Assembly: GCF_011386835.1 (NCBI RefSeq)
Contig: NC_088800.1
Coordinates: forward strand, 87,101,481-87,165,480
Source: Chrysemys picta bellii
Taxonomy: Eukaryota; Chordata; Testudines; Emydidae
DNA: 64,000 nucleotides
Direction of reading: 5' to 3'
Below, piece after piece: positions 46,706-59,538 of the stretch. Positions within the stretch are counted from its first letter, which is position 1; each line of letters begins with the position of its first letter. The notes beneath the pieces are model-generated. The model made no database searches and was not told the DNA's origin. It saw nothing but the letters and a program-made list of their open reading frames with translations. The translations under genes and the position numbers were made by a program.

Positions 46706-49700
46706 CGTGTGACCTGCATGCGTAGGCTGGCTGGGAGCGTCCCAGGCTGGGATCAAAGCATTGTAAAGCACCCAGGGGTGCAGGGCAAGTGGTGACACAA
46801 CCCCCGACTGCTTTGGATTGCACCCGAGAAATGTGACACCCTCAGCTAACATCACTCCAAACCCCTCCCCCCACAATGCCCAGCACCAGGACTAAGCGGG
46901 AACGGATGGGACTCTTTTTGTTGCTCCTGTAACCATCTGGGTCACTGACGCCGGGGGCTCCATCCTCCCATGGGCTGAGTGTGCTGCCTCCTGCAGGACT
47001 CCAGCCCTGCCCTGCCAAGGCAGCATGAGATCAGAGCCGTGGCTGCCAGGAAGCAATGTGGTGCCCTGTCTCTCCCCGGTGTTAAACGTGCACCCTCAGC
47101 CCCAGGTGGCCAAGGACCGGACCCAAGGGCCATTTACATTCAAGTATAACGGGTTAAACAAAACCTAGACAGCGTTGTTAAACCCCAGCTGCACAAGCCC
47201 CCCGCCCAGGACATCTGCGTGCTGGAAGCGCTCATCACACTAAGACACACAGGCAGCTGAGCTAAACACTTTTGACTCTATTTATTACTAAAAATTATGC
47301 AACTGGGTCGTGTTCTTGCCATTTTTTTAATGCATGAGCCAGGTTGCAAATTCTATTATTTAAAAAAACCCACCGTTTTAGCTGGTGAGGCACTAAACCA
47401 TGTACACAAACACCCAAAATAATTCTAACTGACACCTTTATGATGGCAGCGTGAACTTTAAAGCCTTCGTATGCCTTCCCTTCTTCATCTAGCGTTTCCT
47501 AATTTGCTACCGGAAGGTTCATTTTCATCTGGCCTCTTGAATCACACCTGTTGTATTGGCACGTCCATCCATGTATAGGTACAAAAATCCAGATTTCCAC
47601 ACACAAGTTGTATAACTGCACATGCAAACAAGTAGTGAGCTGCACAATTATGTGGTCACTTTGTGCACCATAATGCAAGGTTTTAATTGGTGCATATGTC
47701 TCCAATATCTGCAGTCATTCTAAGATAGCCCTGCATACTGAATACTGAAACCATAATGGCTAGTGAGACAGTCCACACTAAATCTGACATGACATAAATG
47801 GGACACAGGTAATTTGTGCTTTGCATTATCCAAACGGACCAGCAGGTGTCGCTCTTCCAGCACAGGTAAGACACCTGCAAGTACATTCCTGGGTGATAGA
47901 TAAAATGGTCCTTAAAGGCAAAAATCCAGGTATTCATCTTCAGTGACTCAAAGACAAGAGGGCAAGACAGGCAGAGAGACCAGAAGAAAGATCTTTATGC
48001 AGAGAGTGATGACTGGGGGCCCCAGACTCCACAAGGCAGCAGGAAAACTGCAAAGGGGAATGTGGGCAAAACCAAACTAGCCACACAGAAGAAAAACAAA
48101 GTGATGTCCAGCCAAACAACCTGCCAGGTCAGGGGATGGTGCAATGTGAGCACAAAGGTGTCCCTTGCCCCTGAGATATTTGTGACTTGGGGATGAAATA
48201 TGAATGTCTGCAGAAAGGGACCAGAGACCCCAGCCAGGATGGCAGCAGATACTGCAGGGGCTGAGCTGGGCTGCAGCTCTGGAAGCATGAGACATGAGGG
48301 CTGCAAACCTTCTGCAGAAAGACCCAGGGCAGCCTGTCCCCAGCGTGCTCTCCCTAGTGATGGCAGAGACAGCACATGGAACATGCAGAGCGACCTAGTG
48401 AGGGGGTGGCATGGGGAGGGCTCATCCTCTGGTGCTTGCCAAGGCCCGCGTTGGGCTGGGTCACAGCCAGGCCCTCTGGTCATTGCTCTTGGAGCCACGT
48501 CTGGGACGATTATCCAGAATGCATTTGCTGTGCACATTGTAGCAAGTTTGGAAAGAATGGGTCCCATGGGGGGCTCCTGACCTGTCCGGATGGGGCTGAG
48601 GCTGGGAGGAAGATGAAATCAGGTTAATTTTCTCTGGCTGGACAAGTCAAGAGTAAAGATCTCGAGTAAGATCCCACCCAGGCTGCAGCCCCTGTGTGCT
48701 GCTGCAGTGGTGTTTAGGGCTATAAAATTCTCCCATGGCTGGAGGAGCATTTCCTGGTGCAGGCATTACGTAGGACAGTGCAGGCAGCCCTGCTCGGACC
48801 CTTTCATAAGCTGCAGCACAGGGGACGAGTTAGGAATCCCCTGAGATGGGCTACCAGCACCTAGCACAGCCCTCCAGACTACCTACGTCACATCAGGGCC
48901 ATTGTGGTCCCTGGAGCAGCCCAGAATGCAGAGGGCACAAAGGGGTCTTGAAGCCGCCTCTGCCGTCCCTCCAAGATCCACACCGCAGAATCTCCTCACC
49001 CCTTCGGCAGCCACTGCTCCTCAGCTCTGGCCATACCGTCACCTCTGAAGAAGGCCTGTGGCCAGAGGTTCCAGGCCAATCCCAGCGCCCCATGGCTGGT
49101 TAGACAAAACCCATGGTGCTGGGGAGGACAGAGGGGTCCATTGGAGGCAGGGCCATTTTGGGGAGAAATTTTGACCTTTCCCACATTCAGAATCCAGGGA
49201 CAACCCCCTGCAGCTTTGTCAGAACGGTCCCAGGGACTGAGCTGATGACTGTGGTGACGAGGAGGGAAAGGGACACTTGGCCAGTCACCCCTTCTCTCGA
49301 TGGCTCATACACCCTGGCTTGCACAGATCACGTCGAGCCCTTGGGATGCTGGATTAGCTACACCCATTTCTCCAGCCAAATCTCTCTCACAAACCATCCC
49401 CTCACTGGTCCCAGGTCTCGGGGCTGCTGCTCACAGCGGAGTAAGCCCCATCCCCCATGCCACGCTCCTTTCCTGGGAAGGGGGGAAAGAAGCAGTTGGT
49501 CGAGCTCACCCCAGTGTGCCCATGCAGGGCCACGGCTGAACGACAGGACTGAAAATGGAATGGGAATGTCTGAGGCTCTTCTGTAGCCCGGATCATGTGG
49601 GTTTGTATAATATCCTCAGTGCACACGCGGCCATGCAGGTGGGGGTCAATGTCTCACCCTCTCCGGCGATGGGGCCAACAGAAGAACCCGCACAGACGGT

Positions 49701-50903
49701 ACCACGTGCTGGTGCTTGTGAACTGCCACGCGGCAACCCAGGAGTTGGGAAAGAGCCTGCAGGCTGCCAGGGCATTGTCACCTGGCACAGCTGTTTGATT
49801 ATTTACTTTGTCTCGAAGGGAAAAAAGACACAATTGTCAATTACCGTTGGGCAAAGTTTTCTCTCATCTGGAGGCTGGCGCTGCCCTGGTCCTCCCCAGC
49901 AGTGACGTGTAATAACGGCCTCGTTCGTCACGTCACCTGATTATATGCCACTAAATGTCACCCTTCACCATGACCTTGGCACGCTAACAAACGGGGCTTG
50001 TGCTATAAACATCTTCGGCTGACCCCCCGAAAGGGAAGGATGACAAACAGACTGTAGGCTACATAACCTGGCAATTGGAAAAGGAATTAAAGGTAACTTA
50101 TCAATTAGCCTGTTTTCTTTCCTATAAATCACACACTGTGGCATCTGACCCTGGCCACACTGACATTTCTATAACCCATTTGCCACCGTGCTCGTATTAA
50201 ATGGCTTCCAGTCACCCTAAATTTGGAGATTTTAATCTCTTATATGAAGTCAGTGGTTCTCAGTAATTCGGTGGATCTATTTTTATTGGCTTTGTAAATC
50301 AGGGTTCTCCATGTCAGTGACTGTGGTCAGGGAGAGAGGCGTTTGTCTGTGAAATTGGGTTGACACAGACCATTGACTGCAATGATAACAAGAGATTTGC
50401 AGGGCTGGACGGACAAGCCATTTACACTAAGCAGATTATAATATAACAATAAAAAGTTTCATTCCAGGAAGCCAGTAAAAGCTGCCGTGCCCGCGGATAA
50501 CGGGAACAAAGGAGCCACGTCGGGAGACACGGGAGCTGTGCCCGTGTCTGTGGGGCCTGAGCCTGGCCTGCCGTGGCCTAACATCTCAGCGCACACATGT
50601 GGCCGGGGGCTTGTTGGTATAAACACTGCAGGGGCCAACTGGAAGAAAAGCAAACCGGAATGTGCTGTGCTGAAAGGTGCCAGTGGCGGCCCCCAGGTGA
50701 GTCTGAGCTCTAGCGACAATCCCAAGGGATGGGCCAAGCCCCCTCCTTCAGGCTCAACAGGACAAGCAGCAAAAGCTCCTTTCTGTGGGAAGGACAACAT
50801 GGGAGTGACTCCCCAGGCAACAGGCTGCCTGGCAGCTCAGATGAACCCATGTGGCCTGGGGGGGTTACCAGGAACAAACTCAGGGGCTGGAACAATGGTA
50901 GCA
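46706..50903. other. Unique intergenic sequence with AT-rich blocks
   Basis: No gene is recognised. 47270-47720 and 49785-50460 are AT-rich, non-repetitive and may hold conserved non-coding elements. A CTCF-like word is listed at 47839. Confidence 0.5.
47839..47852 (+). promoter_or_regulatory. CTCF-like motif
   Basis: CCAGCAGGTGTCGC differs from CCASYAGRKGGCRS at one position. It has the same orientation as the motif at 45111. Confidence 0.3.
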
Positions 50904-50934
50904 GTGTGTGTGTGTGTGTGTGTGTGTGCATGTG
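50904..50934. repeat. (GT)n microsatellite, left part
   Basis: A GT run with one CA interruption at 50929. It directly abuts the LTR start. Confidence 0.9.
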
Positions 50935-51607
50935 TGTGACGAAGTGAGACTGTTCTTAATGTTTCCTCTGAATACTGTGTGGGTGCCTCAGTTTCCCCTA
51001 TGCATTTCTTAAGTCTCTAGGAGGAGGGATAAAGGCCAGTGTGCATAAATCACTGACACTCTGTCTCCCTGGCAACAAATGGCCAGGGCCCTTTCCCCCT
51101 GCAAGGAAATAGCTAAAGGTGAACAAAGAGGTCAGGTGACCTCCTGGCCCGGGAAAGACACAAAGCCCAGAGACGGAGGGGCTGGAGGGGTTTTCAGTTT
51201 GGAGCTGGCTGGGGACTAGGAGTGAGGGCAGATGGGGGTGTCTCGCTCGCGGGACCCCAGAATGGACTCGGCCGAGGGGTCCGGTTCTCTGGACCTACAA
51301 GCTCTGTTTTAGACCGTGTTCCTGTCATCTCATAAACCTCTGTTTTACTGACTGGCCGAGAGTCACATCTGACTGCGAAGTGGGGGGCAGGACCCTCTGG
51401 CTTCCCCAGGACCCCGCCTGGGCGGACTCGCTGTGGGAAGCGCACAGAGGGGCATATGCTGAATGCTCCCAGGAGAGACCCAGGAGGTGAAGCCGTGTGA
51501 GCTTCTTGTCCTGAAGACCATCTGCTCCATGGGAGAGGAGACTCCCCAAAGTCCTGACTGGCTTTGCGGGGAGCAATTCCAGAGCATCGCCTGGGGACTC
51601 CTTGACA
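50935..51607 (+). mobile_element. Solo LTR (673 bp) inserted in a GT microsatellite
   Basis: It starts TGTGACGAAG and ends CTTGACA (TG..CA). Family words I recall from turtle genomes include TGCCTCAGTTTCCCCTATGC, CAGGTGACCTCCTGGCCCGG, TTTTAGACCGTGTTCCTGTC and GGACTCGCTGTGGGAAGCGC. A weak polyadenylation word (CATAAACC) lies near 51333. No internal genes flank it. A target duplication cannot be read because the flank is GT repeat. Confidence 0.75.
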
Positions 51608-51778
51608 GTATGCCCACGTGCGCGCGCATGTGTTGGTGTGTGCATGTGTGTGCATGTGTGTGTGTTTGCCCATGTGTGAGTGTGTGTGTGCATATCTGTG
51701 TGTGTGTGTGTATCTGTGTGTGTGTGTGTGCACGTATCTGTGCGTGTGTGTGTGTGTGTGCGCGTGCACACGTACACA
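51608..51778. repeat. (GT)n-rich microsatellite, right part
   Basis: An imperfect GT/GC/AT purine-pyrimidine alternation, with GTGCGCGCGCATGTG near its start and CGCGTGCACACGTACAC at its end. It is the continuation of the tract cut by the LTR. The open frames here encode only Cys/Val or His/Thr alternations and are artefacts. Confidence 0.9.
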
Positions 51779-54700
51779 GGCGCTGGAGGCTGAAGGTGCC
51801 AGGCACTGCCGTGTGTGTGAGACTTGCAAGGAGGGCTGGAGTTGCTCAGGCACAGAGCTCAGGGGAGTGGCACGTGGGATTTCTCAGCAAGGAAGGTGCC
51901 TGTTGCTGTTTGTTTCTCCGGTGTTCAGGGAACAGGGCTTTGTGTCCACAGCCCAGCTCTGCCTCGGAGCATCGCTTCCTCATCCTAACGAAAGAACCCT
52001 GCCCGACCCTGAACACCGGTGAACCGCGCGGGCTGCAGGGGCCAGACTCCCAAACCCAGAACTCCCGCGCTGCGGAGCACAGAACAGGCCCTTCTCCGGC
52101 CCACTGGGGATCGCCGCGTTGCTCAGGACAGGGGCTGTCGAAGATCCTCGGACAGATGCAGCTGGGGGAGGTCTCTGTGTGCTCACTGCAGCCCTATCTG
52201 CCCATACAAAGCCCAGGGCACAGGGGAAGGTGTGGCCACGCTCCTTTACTAGGAGCTGCCCGGACAGCGGTGCAGTGACCGGGAATGTCCCGGGCACAGA
52301 CTCTTCTGAAACGGGAGCTCTGCCCCTTCGGTGGAGCCAGGACGCCAGGGTTCTCAACCCGGTGGGCTGGCTGCATCATCACTGTTTTGCTGACTGGTCT
52401 GACCAGAGCTCCAAAGGGACTAACCCAGAGGAGTTTGTAACCTGGCTGGGACGTCCTGGTAAAACCCACTCCGTGCTGTGCAAGGGCCCCTTCTCTCCCT
52501 TCCACTGACGGGCTGCCCTGGCACAGTGGGACAGCCAGCCGGTGACTGGGCACACGGCCATGGCGTGGCTCTCTTTGAGGGGAAGTGCTAGGCCAGGCTC
52601 TGGGAGAGTCATGCAGTTGTGCTCATTACCCACAGGGTTACATCTCCCTCCAGCCGCTGGCCCAGAGATGAAAGCAGTGGGATTGTCACAGCTCCAGGAG
52701 ATCCCTGTGGAGCGGATGGGGTAGAGGCTGGTGATGTGGGTGCAGAAGTCCCTGTTCCATCTCTGATGCCCAGGGTCTCTGTGCGTGTGTCTATACAGTC
52801 CTGGCTTGTGATAACGGGGCAGGCCAGGGCTTGTAGTCCTCTGGTATGGAGTGCACGGGTCGCAGTCCACAGGCCACTGGGGGAGCTTGTCAAGGGCACC
52901 TAACTCTGCATTTCCCCTTGGCTCCGCAGGGTTGTTAGGACATCGTTTGTGCTTTTAGCAGCTAGCAGGCAGGTTCCCCTGGACCGGCCTGCGGTGCTTA
53001 GCAGCAGTCACACAGCTAAGTAACAGTCCATTTAAACAGGTCCAGTGAAGCTCAGCTCAGTGCTTGACTGGGAGTGGTCCCGGTGCTCTCGGTGCTGGGG
53101 GAATGCACCCACCATGGTGCCGAAGGAGCCAGGGTTGCTCGGGTGGAACGGGACTCGAAGGTGCCACCAATCAGTCCATGCGTGTCCAGGGAGAGCTGGC
53201 TCTTCGCTCTGCGGCTGAATGTTCCAGGCACGGTAGAAGCTATTCTCCAAGCTGTCAAATACTGCAGGTGTGCCCTAGCCCTCCATCAGCTCCCATGTAC
53301 AGCAACAGCTGTGATGGAGGAACCAGCAGGGAGAGGGTTAAGGACCAATCTAGACTGTTGCGTGATGAGACTCTCCTTGTTGGCAGCAGAGTGTGTGTTG
53401 GGTGCAGGGCCAGCCCCAGGGTGGGGCTCTAACTCGCCGTGTGCCCAGTTGTGGGGCTTTCAGTCACCTGGTGACAACCCCCCGGCGAGGGGGCGCCAGG
53501 GGAATCATGCAGAAAGCCCGGCCTGATTGGGGGTTATCTGTCAGGCACCAGAGCGCGGCTGGCTGAGAACTGAGCCAACAGACGGCAGGTGGAGATGGCT
53601 TCATGGCAGCTGGTCCCCTAAAAACAACTCCGAGGTGTTCCTCCTGTCCGGACTGTAGTTTATTACAGCCCAGCTAATACACTGCCAATTGGACGGTGGC
53701 GGGGGAGAAGAAAGGGAAGAATTATGATGAACTGAACGTGCTGAAGGCAGCCGCAGTCACACCAGCCAGGTGTGCTGGGAACAGTCATTGAGGGCGAGCA
53801 TTACCCAGACGTACACACCAGGGCTGGCTAATAACTGTACAGTCGCTGTGGCCCGGTCTCTGCCTCTGGCTGCTACTCTCGCTGATCAGGAGCGAAGGAG
53901 CCGATCGAGCAGGAACAGCTCACACCTCCTCCGGGCAAACTTCATCAGGGCTCTAAGGAAGCGGAAGCAGGTCTCAGCCTGAGAGGCTCCTCCCTCCTTC
54001 CTGCCCACCTTACGCTGGGCAGCCGGGGCAGGCTAGAGCTGTGACACTCGGAGCTGGGCTCAGATGCCCCCAGCCTGCTGGAGCTCAGGGCGTTGGGCCT
54101 GAAATCCAGAGCTCGCTCCTGGTTCTGTAGCTAGGCAATGGGCAGGGAGATCTGGATCCCATCCCCAGCTCTGCCGCTGAGCATGCTGGTCGCTTGGCCA
54201 ATGACCGCGGGGCTCACGGTTCCCGAATGGGAGTTTTCCATTGACGCAGTGTGCTCAGGCGCTCGGCCCAGCTGTGAAGTGGGGACGATGGCGCTGGATT
54301 CAGTCATGAGAGGCACTTGGGATCTCAGCAGGGAGGCGCAGGACCTGGGCCACAGGGTGCTGTTGTTGTGTTGTCTGAACACCTGCCATGCGGGGCTGTT
54401 GGATCTGGAGATCTGCGCCAGCTGGGGGAGCTGTTCCTTCTGCCCTTTGCTCTGACAGCAAATCAGAGACCACAGGAACAGCGCCTGCAAACACTGGTCT
54501 GAATTCCAAATGGCTGCTCAGTCCAACCGTGCTTGGGCTGATTTTTAAATGGCGACTCATCACGCTCCAAGAGGTTGCAGCTTGTAGGTCCCCCCACTGC
54601 CTGAGTCCCATGGTCCGAGCCCGGCACAATGCCATGAATGGCGGTCACCTGTGAGCAGAGACAGCTCGTGACCCAGCACAACTGCACGCCAAGGGAACAC

Positions 54701-54924
54701 GGAGCAGTGATTAACTCTCCAAAGTGCAACTGGTAGATTAAAGGTCTATTTCCACACCACTGAGTGAATGCTCAGTAGATGTTATAAACCGGTGACAGAG
54801 ATGAGGATGGTGGGCAATAACACGTCAGTAGAATGTGGCCTAGATCGATCTGGATTTCTTAGATGCTCATGTACCCTCATCACTGTAGGATTTGAGAACC
54901 TCACACTCTTTCTTCTAGTCAGGC
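51779..54924. other. Unique intergenic sequence
   Basis: No gene is recognised. Around 53640-53760 lies a non-repetitive AT-richer block. Confidence 0.5.
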
Positions 54925-55030
54925 CTGTGGGGCCGGGCTGGGCCGTTAGCTGCACTGTACAGATAGGGAACGGAGGCATGAAGATTTGCCCACGGACACC
55001 TGGTGGAGCAGGGAATCGAACCCTTGGGCC
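54925..55030 (-). mobile_element. MIR-like SINE fragment, antisense
   Basis: TGTACAGATAGGGAACGGAG, GATTTGCCCACGGACACCTG and GGGAATCGAACCC follow the antisense MIR core into the B-box region. Confidence 0.5.
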
Positions 55031-56310
55031 AGCCTTCCTCTCTAGATGGTTATAAGCCATTGAATTTGTTCATAAGCAACCCATTGGCCTGTTGAACTCT
55101 ATGACAACCTGCAGCAATTGATTAACACAGCAATTAATCATTTATTAACCCTTTAGAAAAGATTGATGCATTGACCCTTAATAGAAAGCGTGATCCCCAT
55201 TTTGTCCATGATACTAAAAACATCCTTCCCAAGAGGGGGAGGGAGCCTGGAGTGTTTTCTGGGCGTGGCCGCTGTTTCGCTGTGGTTTTTAGGTCCAAGT
55301 ATTTATTACCACCAAGGGGAAGTGCTCGGAGCTTGCTGACGGATGGAGCTAAGCAGTTCCGCCTGTGCTGGGGCCGAGCACGTGACGCGAGCTGGGGAAG
55401 AAGAGCAGTAGGTATTTAACAGGAGTAATTTCCTGGCAGAGCCGAATAATGTCATCAGCTGCTGAACACACATCAAGTGCCCTCTCCCTGCCCTCTCCAG
55501 GAAGCCCCATTAATCAGAGGAGCAGAGCAGTGCGGCGAGTTCCCGGCAGAATTATTACAGTCTCTGGATATTCATTGATCACACGGTGACTCACAAACCT
55601 CCGTCGCTCTAGCAGGGCACTCAGCTCCGCCTCACGCACGCTGCTTTGCGTTCACAATCCCTGCCTCGGCCCCCCACCCCCTCTCAGCAGATTCTCATCT
55701 TTGGACCTTGTGGAACGTCAGAAATTCCCATCCAATAGACTTCCCGTTTGTTCATTCTAAGGACACGTTTTATGGGACACTTTCCAGATCACTGCTAGGC
55801 CTGTGAGGAGCTGCCTGACTGGCTAGTCCGGGCGATAAGACTTGGCAGGCTGGGCTGATGCTGTCTCGTATCAGCACCTCAAAGAAATAATGAGAGGAAG
55901 GAGGCCAAAGAAATCATCTCTGCATGTGAGTTTGGATAAGTTCTGCAGGCACCACCCATGGCCGCCCGCTGAACTGCAGTGTGGATACGGAGTTACTTGG
56001 GAGCTAAACTGGTGTAACTGAGACCAGAATCTGGCCTGTACGGCTGTACGGTGGAGAAAGTTCTGGAATATTTACTCCTGGTTCACAAGGGTCCAAACCT
56101 GATACTGGTGTTGGCCCAGCAGTGTCAACAGCCAGCCAGAGGCCTTGTGGCTGTAGAAGCTGTTTTAAGAGTAAGCGAGGAGGGTCGGTAGTGACCCTGT
56201 GCCTGGGCTAGACAGGGGACTGGAGCAGAGCTGTGATGGACATTAGCCACTTACTGAATGACTGGACAGGGCTCAGACCTATGGTCATGCGGGTGGAGTA
56301 AGAACCTATA
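55031..56310. other. Unique intergenic sequence
   Basis: No gene is recognised. 55435-55600 (with GAATAATGTCATCAGCTGCT and CCCCATTAATCAGAGG) is non-repetitive and a candidate conserved non-coding element. Confidence 0.45.
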
Positions 56311-56338
56311 TAGAATAGAATAGAATAGAATAGAATAG
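56311..56338. repeat. (TAGAA)n microsatellite
   Basis: Five perfect TAGAA pentamers plus a partial one. Confidence 0.95.
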
Positions 56339-58488
56339 GAGGACGGATCTGGCTGTGTGGGGCTAAGGCAAGAAGGAGAAGGTGGGGAAAGACAGACCTG
56401 CTAAGGTTCACCTAAGTTTCACTGAACCTCCAGACTCTTCAGGTCTTATTGGAAACTCCTGGCAGTATCGGGTTTGCCCACTGATCCCTGTGACGCATGA
56501 GCAGAAAGGCTTTGAATACACAGTGATTAATCAGATTCTTACTTTTGGGAATGCCGCGATCTTATGAAACGTGATTCAAGCAGACTAGTTCTATGTTCTG
56601 AAACCATTCTCCCTTTAATCAGAACGTCCTCTGGGAGGAGGGGAATATCAAAGTTGACACTTCTGCTATAAGATGAAAGAAAAAAAGATGGAAATGCGCG
56701 GCAGAGGGAAAGGGAGAGAGGGATTTACAGCTGTGATTGGCTATTTGGCATGGATATTAGCGGACAGGCTTTTTTCTAGAGCGTGCTCGAGGAAGTGGCT
56801 AGTGGTTGCTGGTGCGATGGGCACAGAGAGACATACTGGCTGCTTACTGGAGGCTGTGGCGGTTAGGGTCCCAGGGAGACATGAATCCATATGGATGTTA
56901 GCAGGGCTGGAAACATGGTTTGGCTGACATAGGAACTGGCCTGGCCCTTTGTCCAACTCTGAAACTGAACCTTTTTGAACCATCCACGCAACCCTGATTA
57001 TTCTTCACTGCCCCCTCCTCTGCACTCCCCGGTGCTGACTGAGTCCGGAAGTGCTCAGGCGTGTGCCACAGGCAACGCTGCGCCAGCCCCGCTTAGCAGA
57101 GCCAAGAGGCTCCAAAGAGCGTCTGCACTGCTTAGACGGGAAGCCCCAGCTGTCTCCCTCCCACCTGGCATGAGCTGCTACCCAGGTCAGGCTCTTCCAC
57201 CTCCAGCCGCACGGCCTTGCCCCTGACCCCCGGCCAGGGAGAAGAACTCACAGGAGGTGCCCAAGGTTCGATTCTCCTTTCCCTAGGGAATGACAGTGGG
57301 GCTGGGTCCCCCGTGGCCCCCGGATTCATACAAATGTAACCCCCTGGAGTTCAGTGGCGTTGCTGCCAGCGCACAGCTGGAGAGAGGAGCCCGGCCCAGT
57401 GGGCAGGGACCAGACCAGAATCGAACAGAACTGGCTTTAATGCGCAGCTCCTGCAGCAAGGATCTTCCCCAGCCCTTTACAATAATCAGGTAGGAGCCCC
57501 AATGCCATTGCTGGGACTCTGCTAGGAGGGAGCGCCCCCACCGAGCCCTGAAAAGCCAGGCCAGGGAAGGGGCTGGGGGAGGGTGGATGTGAGGGGTGGG
57601 ACTCAGAACTTCTTGTGACCTAGACGAGGGTCTGCTGGAGATCTGCGCTGGTGCTCAGGTCACCCCCGGCACAGGGCGTTGATGGCCATGTCCGAGACTT
57701 CACGTAGCTTTTGCAAGAACAAAGAGTCTATTTGTCTGATGAAAATTCTGCAGAGGGCACTTCACGGTGCAGCCTTTATCTAGGTTTATCCCTTGACCTC
57801 TCTGTGGCACCCAGCAGCAGCAGAGCACTGAAACGACCGCTCCTGAAATCCCCCGCCTGGTGCTGCGGGACCCTCTGGGTGATCTGCCAGCGGTGTGTGC
57901 AGGAAAAGCCCCAGGTGGAGTTTAGTCAGGCACACCCAGGAAGGGGGGCCGCCGGGCTCTGATTTATTAGCAGGGCTGTTAGAGCCATGCAGAAGGCACC
58001 GGGGTGTCAGTGATCCCTGGCCCGTCTCCTAGCATCCCACCAGGCTTTGGACACCTCCAGAGTACAGACACCAGCCTGCTGCGGGTGTGAATGGTCTGCT
58101 CCCTGCACCCGGCACAACTGGGTAGTTCCCTGTTTCACAGGAACAAGTGGGGGGTCAGGAACCCCAGGGGTTGAGAGCAGGTCTCCGGGAGCTCACACCT
58201 ACTCTCCCTTCCCCTGTGGCGGGATGGCAGCTGGTCTCCCCAACCCTTCTTCTGTTGTACCGTCTCGGCACAGTGGAGAATTCCAGGATCCCACGATTTG
58301 CCAAGGCCACACTCTTGAAAGCAAGGGAATGGCTAGATAAGGCCATTGATCTAGGTGACTTAGGAACCTAATGTCAAGGGGACTCAGGCTCCTCTGGCAC
58401 TCACATGCTTTGGAAAATGTTACCCCTCGGCAATCAGATGTTGCCCCAATACCTAGCACGAGCACAGTGGATCGGATTCTCTTCCCAA
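56339..58488. other. Unique intergenic sequence
   Basis: No gene or clear repeat is recognised. Confidence 0.5.
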
Positions 58489-58707
58489 ATAGGTCCCTCA
58501 ATGGCTATTAGCCATCCTGGGCAGGGATGGTGTCCCTAGCCTCTGTCTGCAGAAGCTGGGAATGGGCGACAGGGGATGGATCACTTGATGATTCCCTGTT
58601 CTGTTCATTCCCTCTGGGGCACCTGGCACTGGCCACTGTCGGAAGACAGGATACTGGGCTAGATGAACCCTTGGTCTGACCCAGTGTGTGGCCGTTCTTA
58701 CGTTCCT
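58489..58707 (+). mobile_element. CR1 LINE 3' end, sense
   Basis: It contains TCAATGGCTATTAGCC, GGGCAGGGATGGTGTCCCTA, GGGGATGGATCACTTGATGA and GACAGGATACTGGGCTAGAT, and ends GTGGCCGTTCTTACGTTC. Confidence 0.92.
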
Positions 58708-59380
58708 CTCCCTTCCACTCAGACACGCTCACTGACATCAGTGGCAGCTCTTCCGGACTTACGGGGCATAAACGAGAGGAGAATCAGGCCCATTATCCTT
58801 ACCAAGTACAAAGACACACACATCTCATCCCGCTCCCTCTGTCCCGGAAAACATGCTTGTCTGTCCTCAGGCGTCTCCCAATGTAACCACCACCCGGCTT
58901 CTAGCCGAGCTACCATGGCAGCCCCCACACGCAGCCTGAGTAACCACACGGCGAGTAGCCGGCAGTGCAGCCCCCAGACACACAGCAGCTCAGCACACAT
59001 GAACCTGGTGAAAACGCTCAATTCCTCAGACGCTTTAGACAGATCTTGTGCTGCTGACTTTGGGGGTCTGAGCTGGTCCTGCTGTTTCTGATGAGGAAGC
59101 ATTGCAAACAGGATTGCAATGGCCGGTTCATGGCACATCCTGCATTAACAGGGACAGGAAATGAACAGAAGGAACCATTTGCCTTTTCCAGACATCACCA
59201 GCAAGAGACAGCAGATGGAATCTGATGAGAAGTCATTTAGCCCAGATTTAGTCCCCCCCCCTGCAGGGGGTGTGAAGAGGGATGTGTGCAGCCCCTCCTC
59301 CGGGGTACAAAGGCATATGGAGCAGCCATAGTCCAGGAGCATGCAGCCCTGGACCACAATGTGTTCAGGAATCAGGGTTT
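58708..59380. other. Unique intergenic sequence
   Basis: No gene is recognised. Confidence 0.5.
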
Positions 59381-59538
59381 GGACGGAGCACTGGGCTGGG
59401 AGCCAGGAGACCTGGTCCGATCCCAGTTCTGTTGTTAACTTGCTGCATAATCTTGGGTGAATCCCTTCCCGCCTCTGCTTCCTCTCCCACCCTTTGACTG
59501 GCTTGTCTATTTAGAGCAGGGAGTGCCTCTCACTCTGA
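59381..59538 (+). mobile_element. MIR-like SINE, sense, running into the minisatellite
   Basis: GAGCACTGGGCTGGGAGCCA, GGAGACCTGGTCCGATCCCA (B-box region), CTTGGGTGAATCCCTTCC and TAGAGCAGGGAGTGCCTCTC follow SINE order. The last part matches the 3' domain 'ggggcagggactgtctctt' that normally precedes a tail of the type 'cagcgcctagcacaacggggcc'. Confidence 0.65.

Noticed and set aside
51194..52278. Frames of 219 and 271 codons with Thr-His or Cys-Val runs
   Set aside because: They cross an LTR and a GT microsatellite; the repeated dipeptides come from the GT tract.
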